Shown here in pieces: positions 1 to 10,949 of a DNA stretch of 64,000 bases. Made by a program: the position numbers and the translations under genes. The notes under the pieces were generated by a model. That model saw only the letters and a program-made list of their open reading frames with translations, searched no databases and was not told the origin of the DNA. Within the stretch, counting starts at the first letter, position 1. Each line of letters begins with the position of its first letter. The stretch comes from Haliotis asinina (taxonomy: Eukaryota; Mollusca; Gastropoda; Lepetellida; Haliotidae): contig NC_090283.1 in assembly GCF_037392515.1 (NCBI RefSeq), positions 12,220,501-12,284,500 on the forward strand, read 5' to 3'.

Positions 1-1678
1 GGACTGTCTAGTCTCATGCTGTTGTTCAGTGGACTGTCTAGTCTCATGCTGTTCATCAGTGGACTGTCTAGTCTCATGCTGTTGATCACTGGACTGTCTA
101 GTCTCATGCTGTTGATCAGTGGACTGTCTAGACTCATGCTGTTGATCAGTGGACTGTCTAGTCTCATGCTGTTGATCAGTGGACTGTCTAGTCTCATGCT
201 GTTGATCAGTGGACTGTCTAGTCTCATGCTGTTGATCAGTGGACTGTCTAGTCTCATGCTGTTGATCAGTGGACTGTCTAGTCTCATGCTGTTCATCAGT
301 GGACTGTCTAGTCTCATGCTGCTGATCAGTGGACTGTCTAGTCTCATGCTGTTGATCAGTGGACTGTCTAGTCCATGATGTTGTTCAATGGACTGTCTAG
401 TCTCATGCTGTTGATCACTGGACTGTCTAGTCTCATGCTGTTGATCACTGGACTGTCTAGTCCATGATATTGTTTAGTGGACTGTCTAGTCTCATGCTGT
501 TGATCAGTGCACTGTCTAGTCTCATGCTGTTGATCAGTGGACTGTCTAGTCTCATGCTGTTGATCAGTGGACTGTCTAGTCCATGATGTTGTTCAATGGA
601 CTGTCTAGTCTCATGCAGACTGTCTAGTCTCATGCTGTTGATCAGTGGACTGTCTAGTCTCATGCTGTTGATCAGTGGACTGTCTAGTCTCATGCTGTTG
701 ATCAGTGGACTGTCTAGTCTCATGCTGTTGATCAGTGGACTGTCTAGTCTCATGCTGTTGATCAGTGGACTGTCTAGTCTCATGCTGTTGATCAGTGGAC
801 TGTCTAGTCTCATGCTGTTGATCAGTGGACTGTCTAGTCTCATGCTGTTGATCAGTGGACTGTCTAGTCTCATGCTGTTGATCAGTGGACTGTCTAGTCT
901 CATGCTGCTGATCAGTGGACTGTCTAGTCTCATGCTGTTGATCACTGGACTGTCTAGTCTCATGCTGTTGGTCAGTGGACTGTCTAGTCCATGATGTTGT
1001 TCAGTGGACTGTCTAGTCTCATGCTGTTGATCACTGGACTGTCTAGTCTCATGCTGTTGATCAGTGGACTGTCTAGTCTCATGCTGTTGATCAGTGGACT
1101 GTCTAGTCCATGATGTTGTTCAGTGGACTGTCTAGTCTCATGCTGTTGATCAGTGGACTGTCTAGTCTCATGCTGTTGATCAGTGGACTGTCTAGTCTCA
1201 TGCTGTTGATCAGTGGACTGTCTAGTCTCATGTTGTTGATCAGTGGACTGTCTAGTCCATGCTGTTGATCAGTGGACTGTCTAGTCTCATGCTGTTGATC
1301 AGTGGACTGTCTAGTCTCATGCTGTTGATCAGTGGACTGTCTAGTCTCATGCTGTTGATCACTGGACTGTCTAGTCTCATGCTGTTGATCACTGGACTGT
1401 CTAGTCCATGATGTTGTTCAGTGGACTGTCTAGTCTCATGCTGTTGATCACTGGACTGTCTAGTCTCATGCTGTTCATCACTGGACTGTCTAGTCCATGA
1501 TGTTGTTCAGTGGACTGTCTAGTCTATGCTGTTGATCAGTGGACTGTCTAGTCTTATGCTGTTGATCACTGGACTGTCTAGTCTCATGCTGTTGATCACT
1601 GGACTGTCTAGTCCATGCTGTTGATCACTGGACTGTCTAGTCCATGCTGTCGATCACTGCACTGTCTAGTCCATGATT
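1..1678. repeat. 30-bp minisatellite array, about 56 copies
   Basis: Head-to-tail 30-bp units are in exact register for the first 360 bases. Each contains ggactgtctagtctcatgct followed by gttgatcagt. Recurrent variants are gatcact for gatcagt, and a 29-bp form with ccatgatgttgttcagt. The array begins before the window and stops at about 1678 in non-repetitive DNA. Because 30 is a multiple of three, long LMLLISGLSS-type reading frames stay open on both strands; I regard them as non-coding. The unit matches an internal 30 bp of the SINE family called type 2 in this annotation (ctcatgctgttgatcactgg then attgtctggt). Confidence 0.97.
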
Positions 1679-1765
1679 GTAATCTCATTAGTAATTATTG
1701 ATAGCACTAGTACTAGTACATGTTCTGCCGAACTGGAATTTACCTTACGTTTAACCTATATTAAA

Positions 1766-1965
1766 CCCGGATACACAGGGGCTTGTAACGCTGAAAACTG
1801 CCATCAAGGTATATATTGTCTCTAATGGTGTATGAGTGCTATAAAAAAGGTCCCTCATGGGGTATTACTACTATAAAAAGGTCCTTTTTTATAGGAGTAA
1901 TACCCCATTAAGCACAATATATACCTTGATGGCAGTTTTCAGCGTTACCAGCCCCTGTGCCCGGA
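1766..1965. mobile_element. Foldback (inverted-repeat) element, MITE-like
   Basis: The left arm contains cacagggg, then gtaacgctgaaaactgccat and caaggtatatattgt. The right arm repeats these in inverted orientation (acaatatataccttg, atggcagttttcagcgttac, cccctgtg). A second, tighter hairpin sits in the middle: atggggtattact at 1857-1869 pairs with agtaataccccat near 1896-1908, flanking two copies of ctataaaaa-ggtcc. The whole can fold into one long imperfect stem. There is no coding capacity. I see no clear target-site duplication, so the element type is uncertain. Confidence 0.75.
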
Positions 1966-2076
1966 GACGGGAAAGCATAAAGAAGATGTTACGCTCAGCA
2001 AATAAATATAACACGTTAGATCTGCTGTTGTTATCAACAAGCTACGGGTGTTAATAACGTGACAACGTCTACTCAC

Positions 2077-2222
2077 GACATCATCAATACCGACGAAGCT
2101 GACTTGCATGGAGACGTTGACGCTTGATTTGAGTTTGAGGACGGGCAGCGCTTCCTTGGCGTAGTCGCGCATCAGTTGTTTCACCAGTCTGGTCTCCATA
2201 GCAACGCTGCTACGAGGCGACA
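2077..2222 (-). CDS. Nicotinic acetylcholine receptor-like channel, exon 2
   Basis: This 146-nt exon encodes the start of the extracellular ligand-binding domain of a Cys-loop (pentameric ligand-gated) channel. It contains TRLVKQLMRDYAKEALPVL followed by SSVNVSMQVSFVGIDDV. This matches the family pattern of L-x-x-x-L...Y...RPV...V.V.......I.DV near the N terminus of nAChR subunits. It is flanked by acceptor ccctcag and donor gtgagt. The donor falls immediately after the D-V dipeptide, the position of the exon 2/exon 3 boundary in vertebrate CHRNA7-type genes as I recall it. It starts in phase 1, exactly completing the phase-1 exon at 7409-7469, and ends in phase 0. The rest of the subunit (Cys-loop, four membrane helices) should lie beyond the window's left edge. 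I cannot tell whether the subunit binds acetylcholine or another ligand. Confidence 0.8.
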
Positions 2223-2699
2223 CTGAGGGCAGAGACGTGGTTGGCATTGACTGACATGTCAACAAGGGTTATATGCCCATGGAGAGTGAGTTGCGGTGGC
2301 ATTATTGGGAGAGACATTGATAGGTCAGGTAGGTCAGGTCACAGAGACTGTAGTCTCTTTACTGAGTAAGTGTACCAAGTATACACTACTTTTAGCAAAT
2401 TTCCAGTGAAATTCGCAGGGTGGCCAAGGGTCATCTGAAACCCGGCCTGAGAGGCAAAGAGTCGCGTCATTCGCACTGATAAACAGGGAAAGTTGTGCGT
2501 GGCATCTGAGTGACATTGACCATACGTCTGTGACTGTGTCGGGGAAAGGGTGCGTTAGAATTGAAGATTAGAATTTCCTACTCTCATAAACGTGAAAGAT
2601 AGGATGAGAGAAATCATTGCACGCATTTAAAAAAAACGATCACGTCCAAACAGTCGTACTAAATATAATATGATAGTCGTCCACACCTGCGTCACAGTG

Positions 2700-2935
2700 G
2701 GCGAGTGAGTGAGTGAGTGAGTGAGTTATTATTTATCATCACATTGGATGATTTCAGACATATCGTTACGAGAGTGAATGAGTTTACTTCTAAGCCGCAC
2801 TCAGCAATATTCAAGCTATATGACGACGGTCTGTACCAGACAATCCAGTGATCAAAGGTCTGAGCATCGATCTGCGCAATATGGGAACCGATGACATGTG
2901 TCAACCAAGTCAGCGAGCCCTTCACGAGTCGGCGA
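2700..2935 (-). mobile_element. Type-2 SINE copy
   Basis: On the minus strand it reads from cgactcgtgaagggctcgctg, through gacacatgtcatcggttccc and gatcgatgctcagacc, to ttgctgagtgcggctt and a run of actcactcactcact. The tail is the (gagt)n at 2704-2727 on the plus strand. It carries the CAT..GATCA..CTGGATTGTCTGGT segment related to the 30-bp array at the window's left end. It lies in the long intron of the receptor-like gene. Confidence 0.8.
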
Positions 2936-2959
2936 GAACAATTTATAGACTAAAAGATA

Positions 2960-3232
2960 AAGCCAGTCCGTAATGGAAAAGAACGCCACAGGTGGTGAGG
3001 TAAAACCAGTCTGCGATTTACTGTCGTACGACAAGAACGTCACAGATGTTGAGGTAAAACCAGTCTGCGATGGACTGTAATACGACTAGAATGTCACAGA
3101 TGGTGAGGTAAAACCAGTCTGTGATGGGCTGCAATACGACGAGAACGTCACAGATGGTGAGGTAAAACCAGTCTGCGATGGGCTGCAATACGACGAGAAC
3201 GTCACAGATGGTGAGGTAAACCAGTCTGTCAT
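2960..3232. repeat. 54-bp tandem repeat, about 5 copies
   Basis: Units contain gtaaaaccagtctgcgatgg, gctgcaatacgacgagaacg and tcacagatggtgag. The rightmost copies are nearly identical and the leftmost is diverged, as expected of an array growing at one end. The unit is 18 codons long, which creates a spurious frame on the minus strand. Confidence 0.9.
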
Positions 3233-3309
3233 TATATAAAGATGTTCTCGTGTTCTGCCATTTGTGACCTCTATGTTAGATAACAAATGGTCCCTTTGCT
3301 GCACACTAA

Positions 3310-6050
3310 CTGGTCCGTATGTTGGATACAATAATGCACCTTATGTTGAATACTAACTGTCCCTTTGCAGCATTCAAACTGGTCACTGTGTTAGGTACTA
3401 ACTGGTCCCTTTGTTTGATACTGTCCGTTTGCTGCATACTAATTGGTCTTTATGTTGGATTCAGAATGATTCCTTTGTTCGATACTAACTGGTCCCTTTG
3501 CTGCATACTAATTGGTCCTTTCGCTACATACTAACTGGTCTCTTTGCTGCATACTAATTGGTCCTTTCGCTACATACTAACTGGTCCCTTTGCTGCATAC
3601 TAATTGGTCCTTTCGCTACATACTAACTGGTCTCTTTGCTGCATACTAATTGGTCCTTTCGCTACATACTAACTGGTCTCTTTGCTGCATACTAATTGGT
3701 CCTTTCGCTACATACTAACTGGTCCCTTTGCTGCATACTAATTGGTCTTTTCGCTACATACTAACTGGTCCCTTTGCTGCATACTAATTGGTCCTTTCGC
3801 TACATACTAACTGGTCTCTTTGCTGCATACTAATTGGTCCTTTCGCTACATACTAACTGGTCCCTTTGCTGCATACTAATTGGTCCTTTCGCTACATACT
3901 AACTGGTCCCTTTGCTGCATACTAATTGGTCCTTTCGCTACATACTAACTGGTTCCTTTGCTGCATACTAATTGGTCCTTTCGCTACATACTAACTGGTC
4001 TCTTTGCTGCATACTAATTGGTCTTTTCGCTACATACTAACTGCTCCCTTTGCTGCATACTAATTGGTCCTTTCGCTACATACTAACTGGTCCCTTTGCT
4101 GCATACTAATTGGTCCTTTCGCTACATACTAACTGGTCTCTTTGCTGCATACTAATTGGTCTTTTCGCTACATACTAACTGCTCCCTTTGCTGCACACTA
4201 ATTGCTCCTTTAGCTACATACTAACTGGTCCCTTTGCTGCATACTAATTGGTCCTTTCGCTACATACTAACTGGTCTCTTTGCTGCATACTAATTGGTCC
4301 TTTCGCTACATACTAACTGGTCCCTTTGCTGCATACTAATTGGTCTTTTCGCTACATACTAACTGGTCCCTTTGCTGCATACTAATTGGTCCTTTCGCTA
4401 CATACTAACTGGTCTCTTTGCTGCATACTAATTGGTCTTTTCGCTACATACTAACTGGTCCCTTTGCTGCATACTAATTGGTCCTTTCGCTAGATACTAA
4501 CTGGTCCCTTTGCTGCATACTAATTGGTCCTTTCGCTACATACTAACTGCTCCCTTTGCTGCATACTAATTGGTCCTTTCGCTACATACTAACTGGTCTC
4601 TTTGCTGCATACTAATTGGTCCTTTCGCTACATACTAACTGGTCTCTTTGCTGCATACTAATTGGTCCTTTCGCTACATACTAACTGGTCCCTTTGCTGC
4701 ATACTAATTGGTCCTTTCGCTACATACTAACTGGTCCCTTTGCTGCATACTAATTGGTCCTTTCGCTACATACTAACTGGTCCCTTTGCTGCATACTAAT
4801 TGGTCCTTTCGCTACATACTAACTGGTCTCTTTGCTGCATACTAATTGGTCTTATCGCTACATACTAACTGGTCCCTTTGCTGCATACTAATTGGTCCTT
4901 TCGCTACATACTAACTGGTCTCTTTGCTGCATACTAATTGGTCCTTTCGCTACATACTAACTGGTCTCTTTGCTGCATACTAATTGGTCTTTTCGCTACA
5001 TACTAACTGGTCCCTTTGCTGCATACTAATTGGTCTTTTCGCTACATACTAACTGGTCCCTTTGCTGCATACTATTTGGTCCTTTCGCTACATACTAACT
5101 GGTCTCTTTGCTGCATACTAATTGGTCCTTTCGCTACATACTAACTGGTCCCTTTGCTGCATACTAATTGGTCTTTTCGCTACATACTAACTGGTCCCTT
5201 TGCTGCATACTAATTGGTCCTTTCGCTACATACTAACTGGTCCCTTTGCTGCATACTAATTGGTCTTTTTGCTACATACTAACTGGTCCCTTTGCTGCAT
5301 ACTAATTGGTCCTTTCGCTACATACTAACTGGTCTCTTTGCTGCATACTAATTGGTCCTTTCGCTACATACTAACTGGTCCCTTTGCTGCATACTAATTG
5401 GTCCTTTCGCTACATACTAACTGGTCCCTTTGCTGCATACTAATTGGTCCTTTCGCTACATACTATCTGGTCCCTTTGCTGCATACTAATTGGTCCTTTC
5501 GCTACATACTAACTGGTCCCTTTGCTGCATACTAATTGGTCCTTTCGCTACATACTAACTGGTCCCTTTGCTGCATACTAATTGGTCCTTTCGCTACATA
5601 CTAACTGGTCTCTTTGCTGCATACTAATTGGTCTTTTCGCTACATACTAACTGCTCCCTTTGCTGCATACTAATTGGTCCTTTCGCTAGATACTAACTGG
5701 TCTCTTTGCTGCATACTAATTGGTCTTTTCGCTACATACTAACTGCTCCCTTTGCTGCATACTAATTGGTCCTTTCGCTACATACTAACTGGTCTCTTTG
5801 CTGCATACTAATTGGTCCTTTCGCTACATACTAACTGGTCTCTTTGCTGCATACTAATTGGTCCTTTCGCTACATACTAACTGGTCTCTTTGCTGCATAC
5901 TAATTGGTCCTTTCGCTACATACTAACTGGTCTCTTTGCTGCATACTAATTGGTCTTTATGTTGGATTCAGAATGATTCCTATGTTCGATACTAACTGCC
6001 CCTTCGGTGCACACTAACTGGTCCCCATGTTGGATACTAAATGGTGGCCA
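3310..6050. repeat. Satellite array of 46-bp dimers built from two 23-bp halves
   Basis: The core (about 3495-5945, roughly 53 copies) alternates two 23-bp halves: tggtccctttgctgc+atactaat and tggtcctttcgctac+atactaac. The halves differ at about five positions, so the true period is a 46-bp higher-order unit. Substitutions are limited to a few recurrent alternatives (tccc/tctc, cctt/cttt, ggtc/gctc). At both ends the array decays into diverged 23-bp monomers. The same diverged segment (ggtctttatgttggattcag) occurs just outside the left and right edges of the core. The array lies inside the receptor gene's first coding intron. Confidence 0.97.
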
Positions 6051-6964
<914 letters not shown>

Positions 6965-7408
6965 CCACCCTGCCGCCATTTGCCTTTGTTAGACGAAAAC
7001 TTTAAACATATAAACGTAACATGAAGGGAAAAACGTTATCATTTTTAAACACCGCCTTACACCTCGAGTACGCACAACCGACACAAGACTGACTGGGATG
7101 AAACGGCACAAGATAACAACATAGGAGCATGGGCGATAGGATGCTGGGCTCCTCGCCCAAACCAAGCCCATGCATGTGCGTTATAGTGAAACACTGTGGG
7201 AAGGACATTGTTATAGTTCTCAAAAAGTTACCGAAAACAAGTAAACGTAAGAATTGTGTAAGATTATGAACTATTCACTCTACAAGAACAATTACGCTTC
7301 CGCACGTGTGATTCAGCTGATAGATGCGGCAGACATTCCATAATGTGTGACGAGAACATCCTAGATTGGTTCTGCAACTACGACGTCAGAAAGTTTACTA
7401 AAACTTAC

Positions 7409-7469
7409 CACAATCGGCAAAAGATGCAGTAGCCGCTGCCACTAACATCCACGTGAGGAGAGAGGCCAT
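7409..7469 (-). CDS. Nicotinic receptor-like channel, exon 1 (signal peptide)
   Basis: On the minus strand an ATG in a strong initiation context (accaccATGG) opens 20 codons, MASLLTWMLVAAATASFADC, followed by one base and a consensus donor gtaagt. The peptide has a hydrophobic core and a small-residue cleavage region typical of a secretory signal. The phase-1 end joins exactly to the phase-1 start of the exon at 2077-2222, giving a Val codon across the junction. The joined product has the length of signal plus N-terminal segment expected for a nicotinic-type subunit. The intron between them is about 5.2 kb and contains the 46-bp satellite, the 54-bp repeat and the (GA)n run. The promoter would lie to the right of 7469; I could not place a transcription start. 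Confidence 0.72.
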
Positions 7470-8079
7470 GGTGGTTCTGGTAGTGTTCAACAACAGCCAG
7501 AAGGTGTTGGTCCGTGTGTGCTTTCAATGGATATGGCTGGCGGGTTCAAATAATTATACGCGTTACAGCGATCGACTTTCCATCGTTCGGGGCAGCCTTG
7601 AGGAGTTATCGTTCTTGAGTAGATGAGCTCACATGTGTGGAATGTGAAAGAAGCGCTAGGAAAAGATTTCTCTTTTTCAATCTGGCGTGCTTCATGTCCG
7701 AGAGTTAGAGCATCGCTGGGGAAGATAAAGAACCACCTGATCGCAGGACGCAGATTAGTGAGGGACGAGAGGGATGACTGGGGAAAGCATGGTATAGGAA
7801 GGACAGCATACAGGAGTAAAGGGGAGGTGGTTAACGGAGGAAAGAGAACTAGCACATACATCACAGAGGCCCTCGTGTCATTGCGAGGTTTAAAGATTTT
7901 GTTTAAATATATATTTTTTAGATGTATCTAGACGTCTAGATATATTGTACTGTGAAGCGTTTCAAGTTGGGGGTCATCTAAAAAAATATTTATTAATTAA
8001 TTAAAATATTTTAAACAACCCCAAACTAATCCTTGCAATGACACGTGGGCCTGTGATGCGTCATGGATGAAGGGGGATA
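7470..8079. other. No gene seen; upstream flank of the receptor-like gene
   Basis: This is the 5' side of the minus-strand receptor exon and may contain its 5' UTR and promoter. No TATA box at a useful distance was recognised. 7905-8020 is very AT-rich. Overlapping open frames on both strands near 7490-7930 show no domain or splice support. Confidence 0.4.
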
Positions 8080-8240
8080 TGAGGGGGATATTAGTCTGTC
8101 ATATAGACCCTGAAACAAAAATATCCAGGATAGCCCATGCATCTCTAGAATATGTGGTAAGTCTCGATTACCATAGTTTCAGGAAAATGAAGCGAGACTC
8201 TGGGTTCCTTATCATTGTTCATTTCAGACAGTAGATGTTA
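8080..8240. repeat. Diverged interspersed repeat, copy 1 of 2
   Basis: The segment with agtctgtcatatagaccctg, aatatccaggatagccc and a later ggttccttatcattgttc recurs with substitutions and small indels at 9057-9240. The pair probably represents two copies of an unrecognised dispersed element rather than a local duplication, since the DNA between them is unrelated. Confidence 0.6.
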
Positions 8241-8269
8241 TTCACATGTCTTCGATTCAAATTTGCTCA

Positions 8270-8510
8270 GATCGATACGTTTATTTACAGACCGCTGCAC
8301 CATATAACCAGACCATTGTTGAATACGGCGTAAATCTATACTCACTCACTAGTTGAATGACCACTCCAAATTCTGCTGGGAACCGGGGGGATAGCCTAGA
8401 ACCTGTCACGCTGAAAACCCGCGTTCGATTCCTCACATAGGTACAATGTGTGATGCCCATTTCTGGTGATCCCGCCGCGATATCGCTGGACAATTGCTAA
8501 ATCAAACCTT
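8270..8510 (+). mobile_element. Type-2 SINE 3' end followed by a type-1 SINE
   Basis: 8270-8345 matches the type-2 SINE 3' part (gatcgatacgtttatttaca, gaatacggcgtaaa, actcactcact). 8385-8510 matches the tRNA-derived type-1 SINE: gatagcctagaacc in the A-box region, cgttcgattcctc as the B box, then acaatgtgtgatgcccattt and a decayed tail. Both are old copies. Confidence 0.7.
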
Positions 8511-9056
8511 ATTCTCAATTTCTCCGACTCCATGTGGCTGCGTCTTGCTTTAAGTGTGGGGATCATCACAACCATTAAGAGAATTACAAATGATAAACGC
8601 TAGACACTCCATCATATACCTTGATGCCAACTATGTTGCGTTACAGTTCCCTGAACAGCGATCTACGGAAGCGCGGAAACGGGATACGATGAAGCCACCG
8701 TCCTTGCATATACAATTGACCTGTTATGCCATGTGGTTTTATGCCGCATACAGTAATGTTCCAGCAGTGCTGAGGGGTGATTTACAACAAACAGGTTTAA
8801 CGAATTGCACCCATATGAATGGAACCAGTACCGTTAGTGAGATGTGCTTAGCCAACGACGCTAACTGCATGCTCCATTACCCATCAGTATGCCTGGAAAA
8901 TTACTTGACCTTAAACATGAGTAAGCTAACACGCATCGGAAGACGCGAGTTGGGATAGAGGTAGTAAATGTTAACGTGATGCTTTCAACTTTGATCAGTA
9001 TGATCAGTATGTACAGACACTCGCCATGCGTGACTTAAGTCAAACCACCGACTCTT
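8511..9056. other. Unassigned stretch with an orphan open frame
   Basis: An open frame of 134 codons lies at 8554-8958 on the plus strand. It has several NxT/NxS sites and six cysteines but no signal peptide, no recognisable domain and no convincing start context. I do not call it a gene. Confidence 0.35.
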
Positions 9057-9240
9057 CCGTAGTCTGTCGTACAGACCCTGAAGTATAAATATCCAAGAAA
9101 GCCTACGCAAGTCTAGAAAATGTGGCAAGTGTAGATTTCCATAGCTTCTGAACATGAAGAAAGGCTCAGGGCTCCATTTCATTATATTATTTTTTGTTCA
9201 CTATGGACGTTTTTTCAGTAAACTATGGTCATTTCAGAGA
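9057..9240. repeat. Diverged interspersed repeat, copy 2 of 2
   Basis: This is the counterpart of 8080-8240: gtagtctgtcgtacagaccc, aaatatccaagaaagcc, then a diverged tail ending before tcatttcagaga. It contains a short insertion absent from the other copy. Confidence 0.55.
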
Positions 9241-9361
9241 CTAGCTGTTAGTCTAACTCTTCTGCAGACCCTCTTAATATAGTCATGTAAGAGTTGCGTC
9301 CCTTCAATGAAATCCGGTTCTGCATGAACGGCACATAACATACCGTATAACACTGCAAAAC

Positions 9362-9470
9362 CATAACCCTGGATAGCGCAGTGGTTACAGTGTAAGCTCG
9401 TGACGCGTAGGACTCGAGTTTGGTTCCCTTACCGGTTACAGCATGTGATATTTGTATCTGGTTCTCTCTC
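9362..9470 (+). mobile_element. Type-1-like SINE, 5' (tRNA-like) part only
   Basis: ggatagcgcagtggttacag and ggactcgagtttggttccct fit a polymerase III A box and B box, followed by acagcatgtgatatttgtatctgg. The 3' tail is missing, so this is a truncated or strongly diverged copy. Confidence 0.45.
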
Positions 9471-9819
9471 CCCACCAAGAGACATTGCAAAGCGGTGGAA
9501 ACCCATGATGATATTTGGTTAAACTGATCAGGATCGTGTCAGTAACCTTGGTTGATACAGAGCACATCAAGGACGTGTACAACTGTTTGAGACAGGTGGG
9601 TAGGGTGGTGAGTGTGCACACCCTTGAGAAAAGCAAGGAGCACACTTCATTTTCACCCGTTTTCACGGGTCATTTGTTAAACTTTCAGGAAACCTCCCAT
9701 ATCTGAGAAACAGATCGGGTGTCATCGCACCCCGAGGACCGTCACTCATGCCATCAACCACAAGTTCTACCGGACACGTACTTATTTATCTTATACCACC
9801 ACCGCCGCCACCACCACGT

Positions 9820-9995
9820 AGCTGGGGTGACCGTTATAAATGTGGTGTAAACTAACATTCACCCAGCGTTCGCTCGTCACGCCGAAGACTGGTTTTCAAT
9901 TTCCCACATGAGTACAATGTGTGAAGCCCATTTATGGCATACTCAGCGGCTTGATATTGCTGGAGTATTGCTAAAAGCGGCGTAGATTTTAACTC
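9820..9995 (+). mobile_element. Type-1 SINE copy
   Basis: It contains agcgttcgctcgtcacgccg, acaatgtgtgaagcccattt and gatattgctggagtattgct, followed by aaaagcggcgtagatt and a degenerate actcattgattcatt tail. The head is partly lost. Confidence 0.7.
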
Positions 9996-10127
9996 ATTGA
10001 TTCATTGGTCTCAAAATCTTGTGAACCTATTTTTAGCTGTACAAAACATGAACAAATTTCTGGAACTATAAAGGTTGTTTTTTAAATATTGCGACCTTGC
10101 CTCAGAGCCATTCTCAGGTTGAAGGGC

Positions 10128-10548
10128 GGTAGGGTAGCCTGGTTGTTAAAGCGTTAGCTCGACATGCTGAAGACCCGCGTTCGATTCCCCATAAGCGTGT
10201 GATGTTTGAACTGATTTCGACCCGTGAAGGTCCCGGGGTAGAACAGGCCTTCAGCAACCCATGCTTGCCATAAAAGGTGACTATGCTTGTCGTAAGAGGC
10301 GACTAACGGGATCGGGTGGTCAGACTAGCTGACTTGGTTGACACATGTCATCGGTTCCCCATTGTTCAGATCGATGCTCATGTTGTTGATCACTGGATTG
10401 TCTGGTCCAGACTCGATTATTTACAGACCGTCGCCATATAGCTGGAATATTGCTAAGTGCGACGTAAAACTAAACTCACTCACTCACTCACTTGAACTGA
10501 TTTCACTGGTGTCCCCCGACGTAATATTGATAAAGGCGGCTTAAAATC
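10128..10548 (+). mobile_element. Type-1 SINE split by a nested insertion
   Basis: The tRNA-like head lies at 10128-10205 (gggtagcctggttgttaaag; cgcgttcgattcccc). The 3' half lies at 10493-10548 (actggtgtcccccgacgtaa, then gataaaggcggcttaaaat). Between the halves sits a complete type-2 SINE flanked by a 13-bp duplication of ttgaactgatttc, which belongs to this SINE. The split copy is therefore the older insertion. Confidence 0.85.
10219..10491 (+). mobile_element. Complete type-2 SINE with 13-bp target-site duplication
   Basis: It runs from gacccgtgaaggtcccgggg to the ggcg/actcactcactcact tail. Diagnostic internal segments are ttcagcaacccatgcttgcc, gtcgtaagaggcgactaacg, gacacatgtcatcggttccc, tgttgatcactggattgtct and tcgccatatagctggaatat. 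Target-site duplications ttgaactgatttc lie at 10206-10218 and 10492-10504. The intact duplication indicates a fairly recent insertion by target-primed reverse transcription. This copy works as the local reference for the family. Confidence 0.9.
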
Positions 10549-10660
10549 ATATATTACTCAATGTTTTCACCACTATATATCGTGGGATCAATATTAACTA
10601 CTTTTAATTCATACGTTTATTCAAAACACGGCAACGGATACGTGAAATTAAATACTCGAG

Positions 10661-10936
10661 TTAATCGAAGCCCAGAAAAAACTTGGACGGGAGAGCGACC
10701 ACTTTCTCACCAGGAGCAAGTGTGCCGTGTGCAAACGACTCGAGCAGGGAGCGTTTCTTCGGCAGGGTGCAGGTCCCAGTCGCATCCGTTGTTTTCAACC
10801 ATTCATCTTTGCTTGCAGGTACGATTTTACATGCGGTAGTTTTACCCCAAACCAAACCGACCCAGAGTGGGGCATGTACTGAACCAGGCTTATTAGACCG
10901 AGAATCTTGTTCGATAGACGATGCGACGGCGGCCAT
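10661..10936 (-). CDS. Candidate first coding exon of an unknown gene
   Basis: On the minus strand a 91-codon frame opens with ATGGCCGCCGTCGC, inside a CAAAATGGCCGCC context that resembles a YY1-type start-site motif. It encodes MAAVASSIEQDSRSNKPGSV and continues with a basic-serine stretch, LPKKRSLLESF. A possible donor (gtgagaaag) lies inside the frame just after the codons for HGTLAP, so the true exon may stop at about 10704 rather than at the in-frame stop. I recognise no domain. The DNA to its right (10950-11230) is less AT-rich and could be a promoter, possibly shared with the zinc-finger gene on the other strand. This call rests on start context and composition only. Confidence 0.35.
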   Translation of the reverse strand: MAAVASSIEQDSRSNKPGSVHAPLWVGLVWGKTTACKIVPASKDEWLKTTDATGTCTLPKKRSLLESFAHGTLAPGEKVVALPSKFFLGFD

Positions 10937-10949
10937 TTTGTCTAGTTGA

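Noticed and set aside
16-994. Long Leu/Ser/Met-rich open frames on both strands
   Set aside because: They are the translation of a 30-bp tandem repeat whose period is a multiple of three; no start context, signal or splice evidence.
8554-8958. 134-codon orphan frame as a gene
   Set aside because: No signal peptide, domain, splice context or good start; length alone is not convincing in this AT-rich DNA.
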